48,417 bases of DNA from assembly GCF_000292245.2 (NCBI RefSeq), contig NZ_ALPT02000034.1, positions 1-48,417 on the forward strand, in the 5' to 3' direction. Position 1 is the stretch's first letter. Each line of letters starts with the position of its first letter. This document shows, in pieces, positions 35,849-44,140 of the stretch. The stretch comes from Alkalihalobacillus alcalophilus ATCC 27647 = CGMCC 1.3604. Its GTDB lineage: Bacteria > Bacillota > Bacilli > Bacillales > Bacillaceae_D. Both the position numbers and the translations under genes were made by a program. Below the pieces are notes generated by a model that had not been told where the DNA came from, searched no databases, and saw nothing but the letters and a program-made list of their open reading frames with translations.

Positions 35849-35875
35849 ATATCGACATTGTGTTTGGGATGTTTA
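35849..35875 (-). promoter_or_regulatory. Sigma-D promoter of hag
   Basis: On the minus strand TAAA (35872-35875), a 15-nt spacer and GTCGATAT (35849-35856) match the sigma-D consensus TAAA-N15-GCCGATAT with one mismatch. Start of transcription would be near 35842, about 115 nt before the ATG. Confidence 0.88.
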
Positions 35876-36009
35876 ATGTTTTTTTCACTTTTTTTATGAT
35901 TTTTTTCTTAGGGGGTTTCTAGGTCTTAAGTTATGGATGTTTCTTGTCGAACGTGAAATGATACACGTTTTTATGAGTCTTTTTATAATTTCGTCAAGTA
36001 CCGAATTCT

Positions 36010-36059
36010 TCTTTTTTCAATATATTGAAAAAAGACACTAAGAGATTTCCCTCAATGTC
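36010..36059 (-). terminator. Terminator of the LuxR-type gene with adjoining palindrome
   Basis: On the minus strand GACATTGAG and CTCTTAGTGTC form an imperfect stem (36034-36059) followed by six T. These T run into a perfect 26-bp palindrome (36010-36035, TCTTTTTTCAATA and its complement). The palindrome could itself act as a bidirectional terminator or a protein site just upstream of the hag promoter. Confidence 0.8.
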
Positions 36060-36101
36060 TAAATACGTTTCATTTTATTTATTCCAGTTTATTGTTTAAA
36101 C

Positions 36102-36722
36102 TCAGCCTCTGTTAACATAACCATTTTTGAACATTCGATTAATTAGTTGGAGTTTACTTGACACTTTTAATTTTCGTTTTATCGCTTCTACATAACCCGT
36201 TACAGTGTATGGGGATAGATAAATCTTTTCGGCGATTTCTTTAATGGAAAACCCTTCAATCATTAAACTAAGTACGATGCCCTCAGTCTCTGTAAATACT
36301 TCTTTCGCCTTTGGTGTGAGGCTAAATAACTCTGTTTCAAGTTCAGAACCTGAGTGCTGCTGTACGGTTTTTAATACTTCCTGTTGATATGCTTGGTCAA
36401 TATATTGCTGACAAGACTTCGCTGAGTGCAGCTTTTGAATCAGTATAGAAAATTGATCTGAATACTTAAAAATATGAACTCTTGAAAATTTTAATAAAAG
36501 CTTTTGCATATATTGACTTTGGTCATCAAATAAAATGACATAGAGTTGTTCGTTGTCTTTAATACTAACGTTCTCAATGATTGTCTCTAATTCCCGATGG
36601 CAAATAATCTGGACTGACTCGATGGATTCATTAATAAATTCTGTATATAGCTTCGTTTTTAAATTTCTCTCGCTACATAAAATACTTACTTGTCGTTCTC
36701 GCAGTGATTGTACAGAATCCAC
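36102..36722 (-). CDS. LuxR-type HTH transcriptional regulator
   Basis: The 206-residue protein has a C-terminal LuxR/GerE HTH (about 140-200; EGIVLSLMIEGFSIKEIAEK then IYLSPYTVTGYVEAIKRKL). The N-terminal part (1-120) shows a beta-alpha pattern (VSILCSERNL, LYVILFDDQSQ) like a degenerate receiver domain, but the phosphoacceptor pocket is not evident. It is inserted between csrA and hag, where B. subtilis has no gene, with its own terminator. It may regulate flagellin or motility genes; that is inferred from position only. A GTG/ATG choice is not in doubt. Confidence 0.85.
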   Translation of the reverse strand: MDSVQSLRERQVSILCSERNLKTKLYTEFINESIESVQIICHRELETIIENVSIKDNEQLYVILFDDQSQYMQKLLLKFSRVHIFKYSDQFSILIQKLHSAKSCQQYIDQAYQQEVLKTVQQHSGSELETELFSLTPKAKEVFTETEGIVLSLMIEGFSIKEIAEKIYLSPYTVTGYVEAIKRKLKVSSKLQLINRMFKNGYVNRG

Positions 36723-37448
36723 TAGCCCTCTCCTCCTTGTTATCTTAATATATATATTTTCAAAAAAGTTAAAACACTATCGTGATTATGACTCCAACTG
36801 CTCCCTAAGTCTCATTCTTACCATCACACTTTACTATAATGAATGTACTACTAACAGAAGTATGTGTGAATAGGTCTTTTTCATAGATAGATAGACCCAA
36901 TCCGTTCATTATTTAGAACAAAATTGACATTTTCAAGAATAATTCACTCCTTAAATACCAAAATTTTAATTTTTTCTGTTCGATTAGTTGCATTTTATTA
37001 ATACTCTAATATTTTCCCAGAAAAGTATTAATCTGTTTATGCGCATTTAACCAAAAAAAGTTTGTTTCTCCATCAAATTTTGTCAGTATCACACAAGGAC
37101 TTTATACCCATCCATTCTATGAAACGAACAAAAAAGATCGAAAATTGTTGTTTGTTGTCGCTCTCATTGGATAAATTGGGAGAAAAAACAAACGAAAATG
37201 GGTTGAAATGGAAATCGAATGAATAGTCTAATAACCTGGAATGAGATGAGTGCAACGAAAATTACTATATACGAAATGTTAGAAATTAGTGGGATTAGGT
37301 GTCATTTTATTAAAACTTATTTGATTTCAATTACATAATGTTGCTAATTTTATCTTATTAAACTTCTAGTCGCTTGTAAATTGGTATTTGTACCGATTAT
37401 TTTTTGAAAAAAGGAGAATATTTCTCCAAAAATGTTACCTTTGTGCCA
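36723..37448. other. Long AT-rich spacer upstream of the LuxR-type gene
   Basis: About 725 nt with no supported coding sequence. A 60-codon open frame (37073-37255, minus) lacks a ribosome-binding site and has a non-coding composition (MHSSHSRLLDYSFDF). The spacer presumably carries the promoter and operator of the LuxR-type gene. I find no clear repeat or RNA fold in it. Confidence 0.5.
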
Positions 37449-37478
37449 AACAAAACAGACTACATCTTTTGTAGCCTG
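37449..37478 (-). terminator. Terminator of fliW-csrA
   Basis: On the minus strand CAGGCTACA and TGTAGTCTG pair (one G-U) around a 5-nt loop, followed by TTTTGTTT. It starts about 10 nt after the csrA stop. Confidence 0.88.
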
Positions 37479-37487
37479 CTTATTTGC

Positions 37488-37712
37488 CTACTTGTTGTGA
37501 ATAAATGATTTTAGGCTCTCTAAAGAAACTGTTTTGACAGCTTCATGATTTTCTGTTTGAATCGCTAAATAAATTTCCTTACGATGAATTTCAATGTGTT
37601 TTGGGGCTTGAATACCTAGTTTCACTTGTTCTCCTTCAATTGCAAGAATCGTAATTTCAATATCGTCGCCTATTTGAATGGCTTCATTTTTTTTTCTAGA
37701 AAGCACAAGCAT
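37488..37712 (-). CDS. csrA: Carbon storage regulator CsrA
   Basis: This RNA-binding dimer represses hag translation by binding GGA sites at the leader and Shine-Dalgarno. The 74-residue product starts MLVLSRKKNEAIQIGDDIEI, a textbook CsrA N-terminus, with VKLGIQAPKHIEIHRKEIYL in the core. It is one nucleotide from fliW, so the two are coupled. In Bacillus, FliW binds and inactivates CsrA until cytoplasmic flagellin titrates FliW away. Confidence 0.97.
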   Translation of the reverse strand: MLVLSRKKNEAIQIGDDIEITILAIEGEQVKLGIQAPKHIEIHRKEIYLAIQTENHEAVKTVSLESLKSFIHNK

Positions 37713-37713
37713 A

Positions 37714-38160
37714 TTAGCGGTCCCCTTTCATAGCAGGCTGCTGAAAAATAGGTTGCTTCGTTCGATAAGTGGAATCACTCATCATAAATTGTTTTCCTTG
37801 TTTCGTCACAGTATTTAAAATGAGCGGTGCCTGTAAATTAGCGGTCGTTTCATGGAAAGGCTCTTGAATGGTCAAAAACACAAAAATCGCAACATCCTCT
37901 TCTTTTGCTATTTGTAATGAATCAATAAGTGAATCTGGTAGTTTCACCTTATAGTTATGGACATATGGAAAAGGATCAACACATATAAAGGCAACATCCG
38001 CCGTTTTTATTGATTGTAAAACAAAAAATGGAGTGCCTTCTTCAAGTGAGATAAGAGCAAATTCTTTTTCCTCTTCAAAAGCTGGAATTCCTTTGTCAAA
38101 GTGGAACAGTTGATTAGCATCTACTTCCACTTCTCCGTTATATTTTGTTCGTATGTACAT
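37714..38160 (-). CDS. fliW: Flagellar assembly factor FliW
   Basis: FliW antagonises CsrA and is itself bound by free flagellin. The 148-residue product starts MYIRTKYNGEVEVDANQLFH, and FDKGIPAFEEEKEFALISLE and PFFVLQSIKTADVAFI are typical FliW segments. It is translationally linked to csrA. Length agrees with the B. subtilis protein (144 residues). It is separated from the DUF6470 gene by about 290 nt without a gene, so a promoter for fliW-csrA may lie there. Confidence 0.96.
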   Translation of the reverse strand: MYIRTKYNGEVEVDANQLFHFDKGIPAFEEEKEFALISLEEGTPFFVLQSIKTADVAFICVDPFPYVHNYKVKLPDSLIDSLQIAKEEDVAIFVFLTIQEPFHETTANLQAPLILNTVTKQGKQFMMSDSTYRTKQPIFQQPAMKGDR

Positions 38161-38446
38161 GACAACACTTCCTTATATAAAATCATCATCACTAGTTCGT
38201 TTATGGAATAAATTCATTGTAGCATATCCTCTTTTATGAGGTATCGACCTAAATTTGGGAAAAAGTAAAAAGTCTGGAGTGATTATGTAAAAGATTGAGA
38301 GAAAAACAGGATGGTAAAGCGAATAAGCTCTATTTGGAGAAATGGCGAGTAGGAGACTGGTAGTATTTGTAGGTTGAGCTAAACTGATTTATACAGTATG
38401 ACATTTATTGTCGAAGGATCATGAGTGATACATTTGATACTACTCT

Positions 38447-39031
38447 CTACATCCCCCGATCAATATGTCCACCGACTACATCAAATATGATCTGGTTCTT
38501 CTGCTTTAAATATACATCTGACTGCCATTTTGCCATTTGAATAATCGGATCGTTTTTTTGGACATGAATATCTATATGCCCATTTGGCACGTCATAATGG
38601 ACCGTACTAGGTTGATAAGAAAACCTCACGCGGTCTAAACCTTTTGGCATATAAGCGATTTGACTACTTGGAGGAGGAGAAGTGGTTGTTTGTCTCGCAA
38701 TATTAGCGATCGCATTTTGACCTGTGTGAATCGCCGCTAACTGCTTCCCTTCGCCTACTTTTTTCGCAATATAAGAATAAACCGAACTGATCATTTTCCC
38801 ATAAAATTCAGAAGAAAACCTTAAAGGGTGTTTGAGATTAGCATCGGCAAATGCTTCCGTTTGGTCGATGTGAAGCCGACTTGGTGTTGTTTGAATTTGG
38901 ATAATTTCGTTGATTTTTTGGTCAATATGCATATCGGCTTGACGTTGCTTGATTTGCACAGGGGGTTCGTTTTTTTGGATCGCGATTTGAGCATGGACTT
39001 GATTAATTCTTATACTCGGCATTTGCATCAT
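38447..39031 (-). CDS. DUF6470 flagellar-operon protein (YviE-like)
   Basis: The 194-residue protein between flgL and fliW occupies the yviE position of B. subtilis. It consists of repeated short strands with Gln/Ile/His (RINQVHAQIAIQKNEPPVQI, ADMHIDQKINEIIQIQ, HIDIHVQKNDPIIQMAK), the DUF6470 pattern. AGGGGAAG precedes the ATG. Function is not known; the conserved position suggests a role in flagellar assembly or expression. No signal peptide is present. Confidence 0.88.
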   Translation of the reverse strand: MMQMPSIRINQVHAQIAIQKNEPPVQIKQRQADMHIDQKINEIIQIQTTPSRLHIDQTEAFADANLKHPLRFSSEFYGKMISSVYSYIAKKVGEGKQLAAIHTGQNAIANIARQTTTSPPPSSQIAYMPKGLDRVRFSYQPSTVHYDVPNGHIDIHVQKNDPIIQMAKWQSDVYLKQKNQIIFDVVGGHIDRGM

Positions 39032-39076
39032 TAAAACTTCCCCTCTGTACGTATTTAAAAACCTTTCACAGCAATC

Positions 39077-40255
39077 TTATCTTAAAAAGTCTAATAAGGA
39101 TGGTTGCATAATTCTCGCTCCGGCTGCTAAAGCCGCGTTATGGATATTTTCCTGGATGACTAGATTCATAATAACTTCTTCCATATCAACATCTTCGTTA
39201 TCAGACATCATTTTCTTCGCGCTGATTTCTTGATCAAGAATGCGGTTCTCAATCATCTCGACACGATTTGTCCTCGCCCCAAGCTCAGCTCGTTGGGAAA
39301 CAAAATGATCGATATGGGCAAAAAATTCATCAATATAGCCCGTTAGTTCTTCACCCGTGACAGAACCATCTTCTAGTGCTTGCTCAAGGCGAATAATATC
39401 GCCAAATAATTGGTTGCTAAACACATCATTTGGATTGATGTTCACTTGGACTTTGACACCATTTAAAAGCTCAATTTCAACGGGCTGTGAATTAGCTGAA
39501 ACAGCGTCCTTGCTCGCAATAACTAAATCGTTTGTTCGAACGTTACTCGTAGTCGCTTCACCTGTTTCACGGTTCGGCTGTGAAAACGTGATTTCTCCAC
39601 CTTCCGTCACTTTCAACTGGAACGCATTTTCTTCAAAACCTTCCTCGCCGTAAGCTGGATTTCCAATTTGCTTCACGTCTTGAAAGATTAATTGACCAGA
39701 CTCTTCATCTTCCCCAACTACTTCAAAGGTTCTACCTCCATGAATCAATTGAAAACCTTCGAGATTTGTTTCCCCCTCAAATAGTGAAGAGATTGGCAAG
39801 TTCATATTATCTGAATTAATGACAGGTGGAGACATTGTATCTGTCCCATTAAAAATATACTTAGTACCTGATTTTGTATTGGCAATCGACTCTAAGTGAA
39901 GACGTAACTGCTTAATTTCTTTGGCTATATTCGCTCGTTCACTCGCATCATAGGAATCATTCGACGCTTGAGTTGCTAGATCGCGAATTCGTTTTAACGT
40001 TTCGGTCGCTTCATCGAGTGCCGAATCAGCTGTATCCATCCAATGATACACTTCGCTTAAATTACGCTTAAATTGGGTAACCTCCGCGACTTGCGAGCGA
40101 TAGAGCATTCCTTTCATCGCAACTACTGGATCTTGTGAAGCACGGGTAATTTTTTTCTGAGTCGCCATTTGATCAGACAACATCCCGAGCTTCTGGTAAC
40201 TTTGATTAATATTGCGAAGTGTATTATGAGAAATCATCGTTGGTGTTACACGCAT
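39077..40255 (-). CDS. flgL: Flagellar hook-associated protein 3 FlgL
   Basis: FlgL is the hook-filament junction protein distal to FlgK. The 392-residue product starts MRVTPTMISHNTLRNINQSY and has the D0/D1 coiled N-terminus (LSDQMATQKKITRASQDPVV). The C-terminal helix ends NIHNAALAAGARIMQPSLLD. The middle domain (about 150-290) is variable and acidic. It follows flgK by 12 nt in the flgM-flgN-flgK-flgL operon. The length is longer than B. subtilis FlgL (298), reflecting the larger middle domain. Confidence 0.96.
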   Translation of the reverse strand: MRVTPTMISHNTLRNINQSYQKLGMLSDQMATQKKITRASQDPVVAMKGMLYRSQVAEVTQFKRNLSEVYHWMDTADSALDEATETLKRIRDLATQASNDSYDASERANIAKEIKQLRLHLESIANTKSGTKYIFNGTDTMSPPVINSDNMNLPISSLFEGETNLEGFQLIHGGRTFEVVGEDEESGQLIFQDVKQIGNPAYGEEGFEENAFQLKVTEGGEITFSQPNRETGEATTSNVRTNDLVIASKDAVSANSQPVEIELLNGVKVQVNINPNDVFSNQLFGDIIRLEQALEDGSVTGEELTGYIDEFFAHIDHFVSQRAELGARTNRVEMIENRILDQEISAKKMMSDNEDVDMEEVIMNLVIQENIHNAALAAGARIMQPSLLDFLR

Positions 40256-40267
40256 TTCTTATTCCTC

Positions 40268-41935
40268 CTATCTACCGACAAGGCCCATTCTATTAATAAT
40301 TGTATCTAACATCTCATCGACCATTGTAATATTTCGTGCCGCAGCACTATAGGCATGCTGATATTGGATCATTAACGTCAACTCTTCATCCAAAGAGACG
40401 TTACTAACGGATTGGCGGTTGTAGTCAACACTTGAGAGAAGGTTGGCTGAGTTCGCAAGCATTCGCCCAGCTTCTTTTGTATCAACGGCCATTTTCCCTA
40501 TCAACCCTTGGTAAAAACCACCAATCGTTGCGATTTTCGTTCCAAAATGAAGTTGCATTTTTTTGGCATCCGCTAATAGAGCCGCGTTGGAAGCATCGCC
40601 AGGAAACGCTTTAGGAACACCCTCTTTAAAGTTTCCATCATTCCCTAAAAACTGAATAAGCTCTTCATAATTTCCAGCTTCTAGTGCTTGTTTATACAGC
40701 CGTTCATATTCATCTTTATCAACTAAAGCTTCCTTATTGACACCAGCCGCTGCAATATTGTCAATACTATCATTAAGATTTTCAGCCACGATTAATCGTG
40801 CGGCAGCTCCTTTTTTCGGATCGGTTTCATCTGGGGCACCAGGTTTAAAGTCAAAAAACAATCCCCCTTGATGGACTTCCCCATTAATATCAGGCAAAGT
40901 AAAACCAATTTGATGAATTTGATTTATTCTCTCGGCAAATACCCAAGCCATTTCATCTAGTTCCGCTAACATATCTGGATACGTCCCTTTGACCTCTCCA
41001 CTCTCCGTCACATATCCCAATGCCTCAACAATTCCTTTTAATGCTCCATTAGACATCTCTTCAAACGAAAAAGATTGTGTACCGAAATTCATCGAAACAA
41101 AATGTCCATCCTCATCACTCTCGATTTCTAACTGCTGAAGATCATTGTGATCAGCACCATTCACAAGCTGATGCTTTGTTCCATTTGCATCGACAAAATA
41201 AAGGGTTACAGCACCTTCTGCAGCTGAGTTCGGTTGGCCTTTGCTTTCCATCCGTTCTGTTGAGATGTTAATATAACCAGAGATTTCATCCAATAAGCGG
41301 TCCTGTTCATCATATAAGTCATTCGGTACATACCCATGTGGCTCAACATCACGAATTTGTTTATTAACATTATTTAATTGCGTTAAGAGCGAATTTAAAT
41401 CTTTTGTATTCACTTCTAGCTCATTTTGATAATCACTTTGAACTTGTGTGAGCGAATCAGATAAATAATTAAACGTTTCGGTTAAAGCTTTCGCCGTTTC
41501 TCGAATGACTGAGCGTTCTCCAGATTCAGCAGGGTTCATCACTAAATCTTGAAAGGCTGACCAAAAAGACTCGATTTGTGCAGCTAAACCATCTGTTGAT
41601 GGCTCATTTAAAATCGACTCCATCTTTTCAAACGCTAGATAACGAGAATTCCAATACCCTGTCTTATTGTTTTCATTACGAAATTGTACATCTAAAAACT
41701 GATCTCTTACCCGTTGAATCGACCCTGCTTTAACCCCTGTTCCCATCGAACCAGGGATGGCTGGGCTATTCATACCGGCAGAAGGATACGCTTCTGTTGT
41801 TTGGAAATTAACCCGCTGTCTTGAATACCCTTGCGTATTCGCATTCGCGACATTGTGTCCTAATGTATAAAGGGCTTTTTGCTGCGTCATTAATGCACGA
41901 CGAGCCGTTTCTAATCCTGTAAATGTCGATAGCAT
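40268..41935 (-). CDS. flgK: Flagellar hook-associated protein 1 FlgK
   Basis: FlgK is the first hook-filament junction protein. The 555-residue product starts MLSTFTGLETARRALMTQQK, then the flagellar rod/hook signature ALYTLGHNVANANTQGYSRQ. The C-terminal signature VSNVSLDEELTLMIQYQHAY then SAAARNITMVDEMLDTIINR is intact. AAGGAG lies 9 nt before the ATG. It lies 20 nt downstream of flgN, its chaperone gene. Confidence 0.97.
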   Translation of the reverse strand: MLSTFTGLETARRALMTQQKALYTLGHNVANANTQGYSRQRVNFQTTEAYPSAGMNSPAIPGSMGTGVKAGSIQRVRDQFLDVQFRNENNKTGYWNSRYLAFEKMESILNEPSTDGLAAQIESFWSAFQDLVMNPAESGERSVIRETAKALTETFNYLSDSLTQVQSDYQNELEVNTKDLNSLLTQLNNVNKQIRDVEPHGYVPNDLYDEQDRLLDEISGYINISTERMESKGQPNSAAEGAVTLYFVDANGTKHQLVNGADHNDLQQLEIESDEDGHFVSMNFGTQSFSFEEMSNGALKGIVEALGYVTESGEVKGTYPDMLAELDEMAWVFAERINQIHQIGFTLPDINGEVHQGGLFFDFKPGAPDETDPKKGAAARLIVAENLNDSIDNIAAAGVNKEALVDKDEYERLYKQALEAGNYEELIQFLGNDGNFKEGVPKAFPGDASNAALLADAKKMQLHFGTKIATIGGFYQGLIGKMAVDTKEAGRMLANSANLLSSVDYNRQSVSNVSLDEELTLMIQYQHAYSAAARNITMVDEMLDTIINRMGLVGR

Positions 41936-41955
41936 CGTTTCTCGCTCCTTCGCTT

Positions 41956-42453
41956 TTACGCTCTTGAATCAAAAATGGAATGCTCTCCATTTTCGTATCC
42001 ATTACCATTTTGTGGTTTTCGTTGATACTGCATCTCAGATAACTGAGGCGAGAGCACATCAAGCGAGAAATGGACAAACTTCATCGATTCTTGAATTAGC
42101 TCCTCATTATGCTCATTCACCTTTTTTAATTCTAAAATCTGCTCAAGAAGTAACTGTTGCAAGCTCTGGAGTCCTTCTCGGTCACTCGGTTCCACTTCTG
42201 CTATTAAATCTGTCATCGTCGGTTCTAGCAATGGTTTGTTCCTCGTCTCAAAAAAGCTCTTCACTTCTTTAACCCTAACCATTTCCGTTATTCTAAGTTT
42301 TTGGATCGCTTTTGCTTCTTCTCGCACTACTAGTTCCAAATCTTTCATTCGATTTTCTTTAATGAGCTCCGTCTTATTCACAGCGATTTCTAGCAACTGT
42401 TGCTGTACTTCAACAAGTTGACTTAACGCTTGTTTAATTTTTTCAATCATCAT
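41956..42453 (-). CDS. flgN: Flagellar chaperone FlgN (YvyG)
   Basis: FlgN is the type III export chaperone of FlgK and FlgL. The 165-residue, nearly all-helical protein starts MMIEKIKQALSQLVEVQQQL and includes LLEIAVNKTELIKENRMKDL, as expected for FlgN. It is encoded between flgM (12 nt) and flgK (20 nt), the B. subtilis yvyG position. The C-terminal 20 residues are polar and probably disordered. Confidence 0.93.
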   Translation of the reverse strand: MMIEKIKQALSQLVEVQQQLLEIAVNKTELIKENRMKDLELVVREEAKAIQKLRITEMVRVKEVKSFFETRNKPLLEPTMTDLIAEVEPSDREGLQSLQQLLLEQILELKKVNEHNEELIQESMKFVHFSLDVLSPQLSEMQYQRKPQNGNGYENGEHSIFDSRA

Positions 42454-42465
42454 CTGCTCCCTCTT

Positions 42466-42732
42466 TTAGAATTTATCATTCCAATAATCATAAAAAGCTT
42501 GAGCGACTTTCTCTGGATTGACTTTATATTCGCCACGTTCCACTTGTTTCTTAAGTTCGTCTACACGTACTTGACGTTCCGTAATAAGAGGGTTTGTTTG
42601 CTGCAATTTCAAAGCCTCTGTGGAGATTTGTAATTGATCACGCTGCAACGCCTTTTTTGGAGTTGCTCCCATTTTCTCTACTGGTTTTTGATAGCTATAA
42701 TTTGCGACGCGACGGTATGGATTAATTTCCAA
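42466..42732 (-). CDS. flgM: Anti-sigma-D factor FlgM
   Basis: FlgM binds sigma-D and blocks late flagellar transcription until exported through the hook. I choose a TTG start at 42732 (AGAAGGTG, 5-6 nt upstream), giving 88 residues, the same length as B. subtilis FlgM. The GTG at 42741 would lie inside the Shine-Dalgarno. The N-terminus EINPYRRVANYSYQK is disordered as in the family, and the C-terminus VDELKKQVERGEYKVNPEKV then AQAFYDYWND is the typical sigma-binding part. It has its own sigma-D promoter, a negative feedback. Confidence 0.94.
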   Translation of the reverse strand: MEINPYRRVANYSYQKPVEKMGATPKKALQRDQLQISTEALKLQQTNPLITERQVRVDELKKQVERGEYKVNPEKVAQAFYDYWNDKF

Positions 42733-42773
42733 ACTGAACACCTTCTTTCTAGCTTCACATTCTCTTATTTCTT

Positions 42774-42800
42774 TTATCGGATTATTACCGTTAATCTTTA
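42774..42800 (-). promoter_or_regulatory. Sigma-D promoter of flgM-flgN-flgK-flgL
   Basis: On the minus strand TAAA (42797-42800), a 15-nt spacer and TCCGATAA (42774-42781) match sigma-D consensus with two mismatches at the -10. It lies in the yvyF-flgM gap, as in B. subtilis. Confidence 0.82.
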
Positions 42801-42804
42801 TTAG

Positions 42805-43230
42805 TTAATCACGCTCAATTTCAATCGAACGATATGTCTGATAAGAACGTTTTTCCTCTTCTTTCATCTTTTGTTTTAATTGCTCCTCACGCTCGATTTG
42901 ATCAAGTCCCTTTGTAATTTGACCACGACAATCGCTACAAATTCTTCCCTCATTAATCGATTCCCCACATGATTCACATGGATAACCAAGGTTTGGAAAC
43001 TGTGTCGTCAACAATCTTCCTTCACGAATAAACTGATGCATCATCTCATAGGAAACACCGGTATACTCATGCACCTCTTGTACGGTTGCCATTCGATTTT
43101 CTTTTTTGCTCATATAGGTTTTCACTTTCATAAAGCAGTCTTCCTGCTCTTTAAAACAAGGGTTACAAATCGGCCGTAATGCCTTTACAAATAAGGCCCC
43201 ACACTTCGGACAATTGGTCAGATCTCTCAT
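42805..43230 (-). CDS. yvyF: TIGR03826 flagellar operon protein (YvyF)
   Basis: The 141-residue protein starts at ATG 43230 (GGGAGGAG, 8-nt spacing). Two zinc-ribbon-like pairs are visible: NCPKCGALFVKALRPICNPC at the N-terminus and YPCESCGESINEGRICSDC about residue 90. An HTH-like middle (ATVQEVHEYTGVSYEMMHQF) is present between them, and the C-terminus is charged. The B. subtilis orthologue YvyF lies at the same position between comFC and flgM; function unclear, probably flagellar gene regulation. Confidence 0.92.
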   Translation of the reverse strand: MRDLTNCPKCGALFVKALRPICNPCFKEQEDCFMKVKTYMSKKENRMATVQEVHEYTGVSYEMMHQFIREGRLLTTQFPNLGYPCESCGESINEGRICSDCRGQITKGLDQIEREEQLKQKMKEEEKRSYQTYRSIEIERD

Positions 43231-43429
43231 CTTCCCTACTCCTCCCAAACGGATGTATCTCTTTAGTTTTATTTATGACTTTATAGTAATATAAAATATA
43301 TTCAGCTAGCTACATTTTGAATCTTCATATTGGTAACGAAGCATCGTTCGGAACAGGACATCACGATGAACTTTCTGAGCGATTTTCTTTCATTAGAAAA
43401 ATAAAATCTACTTTTTCAATCGCTTAGTC

Positions 43430-44140
43430 TTACCTAGCAATCGTCAAGGAAACAACTTGTTTTGCTCCTGCTTGCTTTAATGTCTTAGCAGCTTGTCTTA
43501 ATGTTGTCCCCGTAGTATAAATATCGTCCACTAAGACAATTTTGTTTAGCTTTTCGGCTAAGAAGATGTTGGCATCCAGTTCAAACGGGTTATCCCCAAA
43601 CGACCGTATCCGATTTTGGCGTGTTTTTTTGCTTTGTTTCTCACGATTTTTCCTCTTCAAATGAAGACAAATACAGTCTTGCGGCCAATTCTGAAGAAGC
43701 AATTCAGTTTGATTAAAGGTTCGCTCTTGCAAACGTTCCTGACTTAAAGGGATGGACATCACTTGAAACCCTCGAAACTTTTTTTCATAAAGAGCGAGTA
43801 GTTTGGGAGCAAAAAACGTGGCCATCATGGCATCTCCACGATATTTATACGTCGCCAAAAGCTCTTTCATAAATCCATTATAATGATAGAGAGAGTGATT
43901 TTCATTTAATAAAAGCCTTGTTGCTGACTGCTGTTCCCAGCGGTAACAATCAAAACAAACATCTTTAAAACGGTTTGTCTCCATTAACTGCCGTGAACAA
44001 ATTTGACAACGATTCCCTTCCAGCGGTTTTAACTGTGATAAACACCGCTCACAAATTGGCTCTCTTTTTTGGTTGAGTAGTACAGAAAACCAACTCGGGA
44101 CGTCTTTATAAGCATTTCGACAAAATAAACATTCACTCAT
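43430..44140 (-). CDS. comFC: ComF operon protein 3, ComFC (phosphoribosyltransferase-like)
   Basis: ComFC is needed for DNA uptake in transformation. The 236-residue product starts at ATG 44140 (overlapping the comFA stop, ATGA). An N-terminal zinc region (CLFC...CERC...CQIC...CFDC) precedes a type I phosphoribosyltransferase domain with the PRPP loop IVLVDDIYTTGTTLRQA (about 196). Comparison with the longer open frame up to 44224 shows no support for extra N-terminal residues. comFB is absent between comFA and comFC here. Confidence 0.95.
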   Translation of the reverse strand: MSECLFCRNAYKDVPSWFSVLLNQKREPICERCLSQLKPLEGNRCQICSRQLMETNRFKDVCFDCYRWEQQSATRLLLNENHSLYHYNGFMKELLATYKYRGDAMMATFFAPKLLALYEKKFRGFQVMSIPLSQERLQERTFNQTELLLQNWPQDCICLHLKRKNREKQSKKTRQNRIRSFGDNPFELDANIFLAEKLNKIVLVDDIYTTGTTLRQAAKTLKQAGAKQVVSLTIAR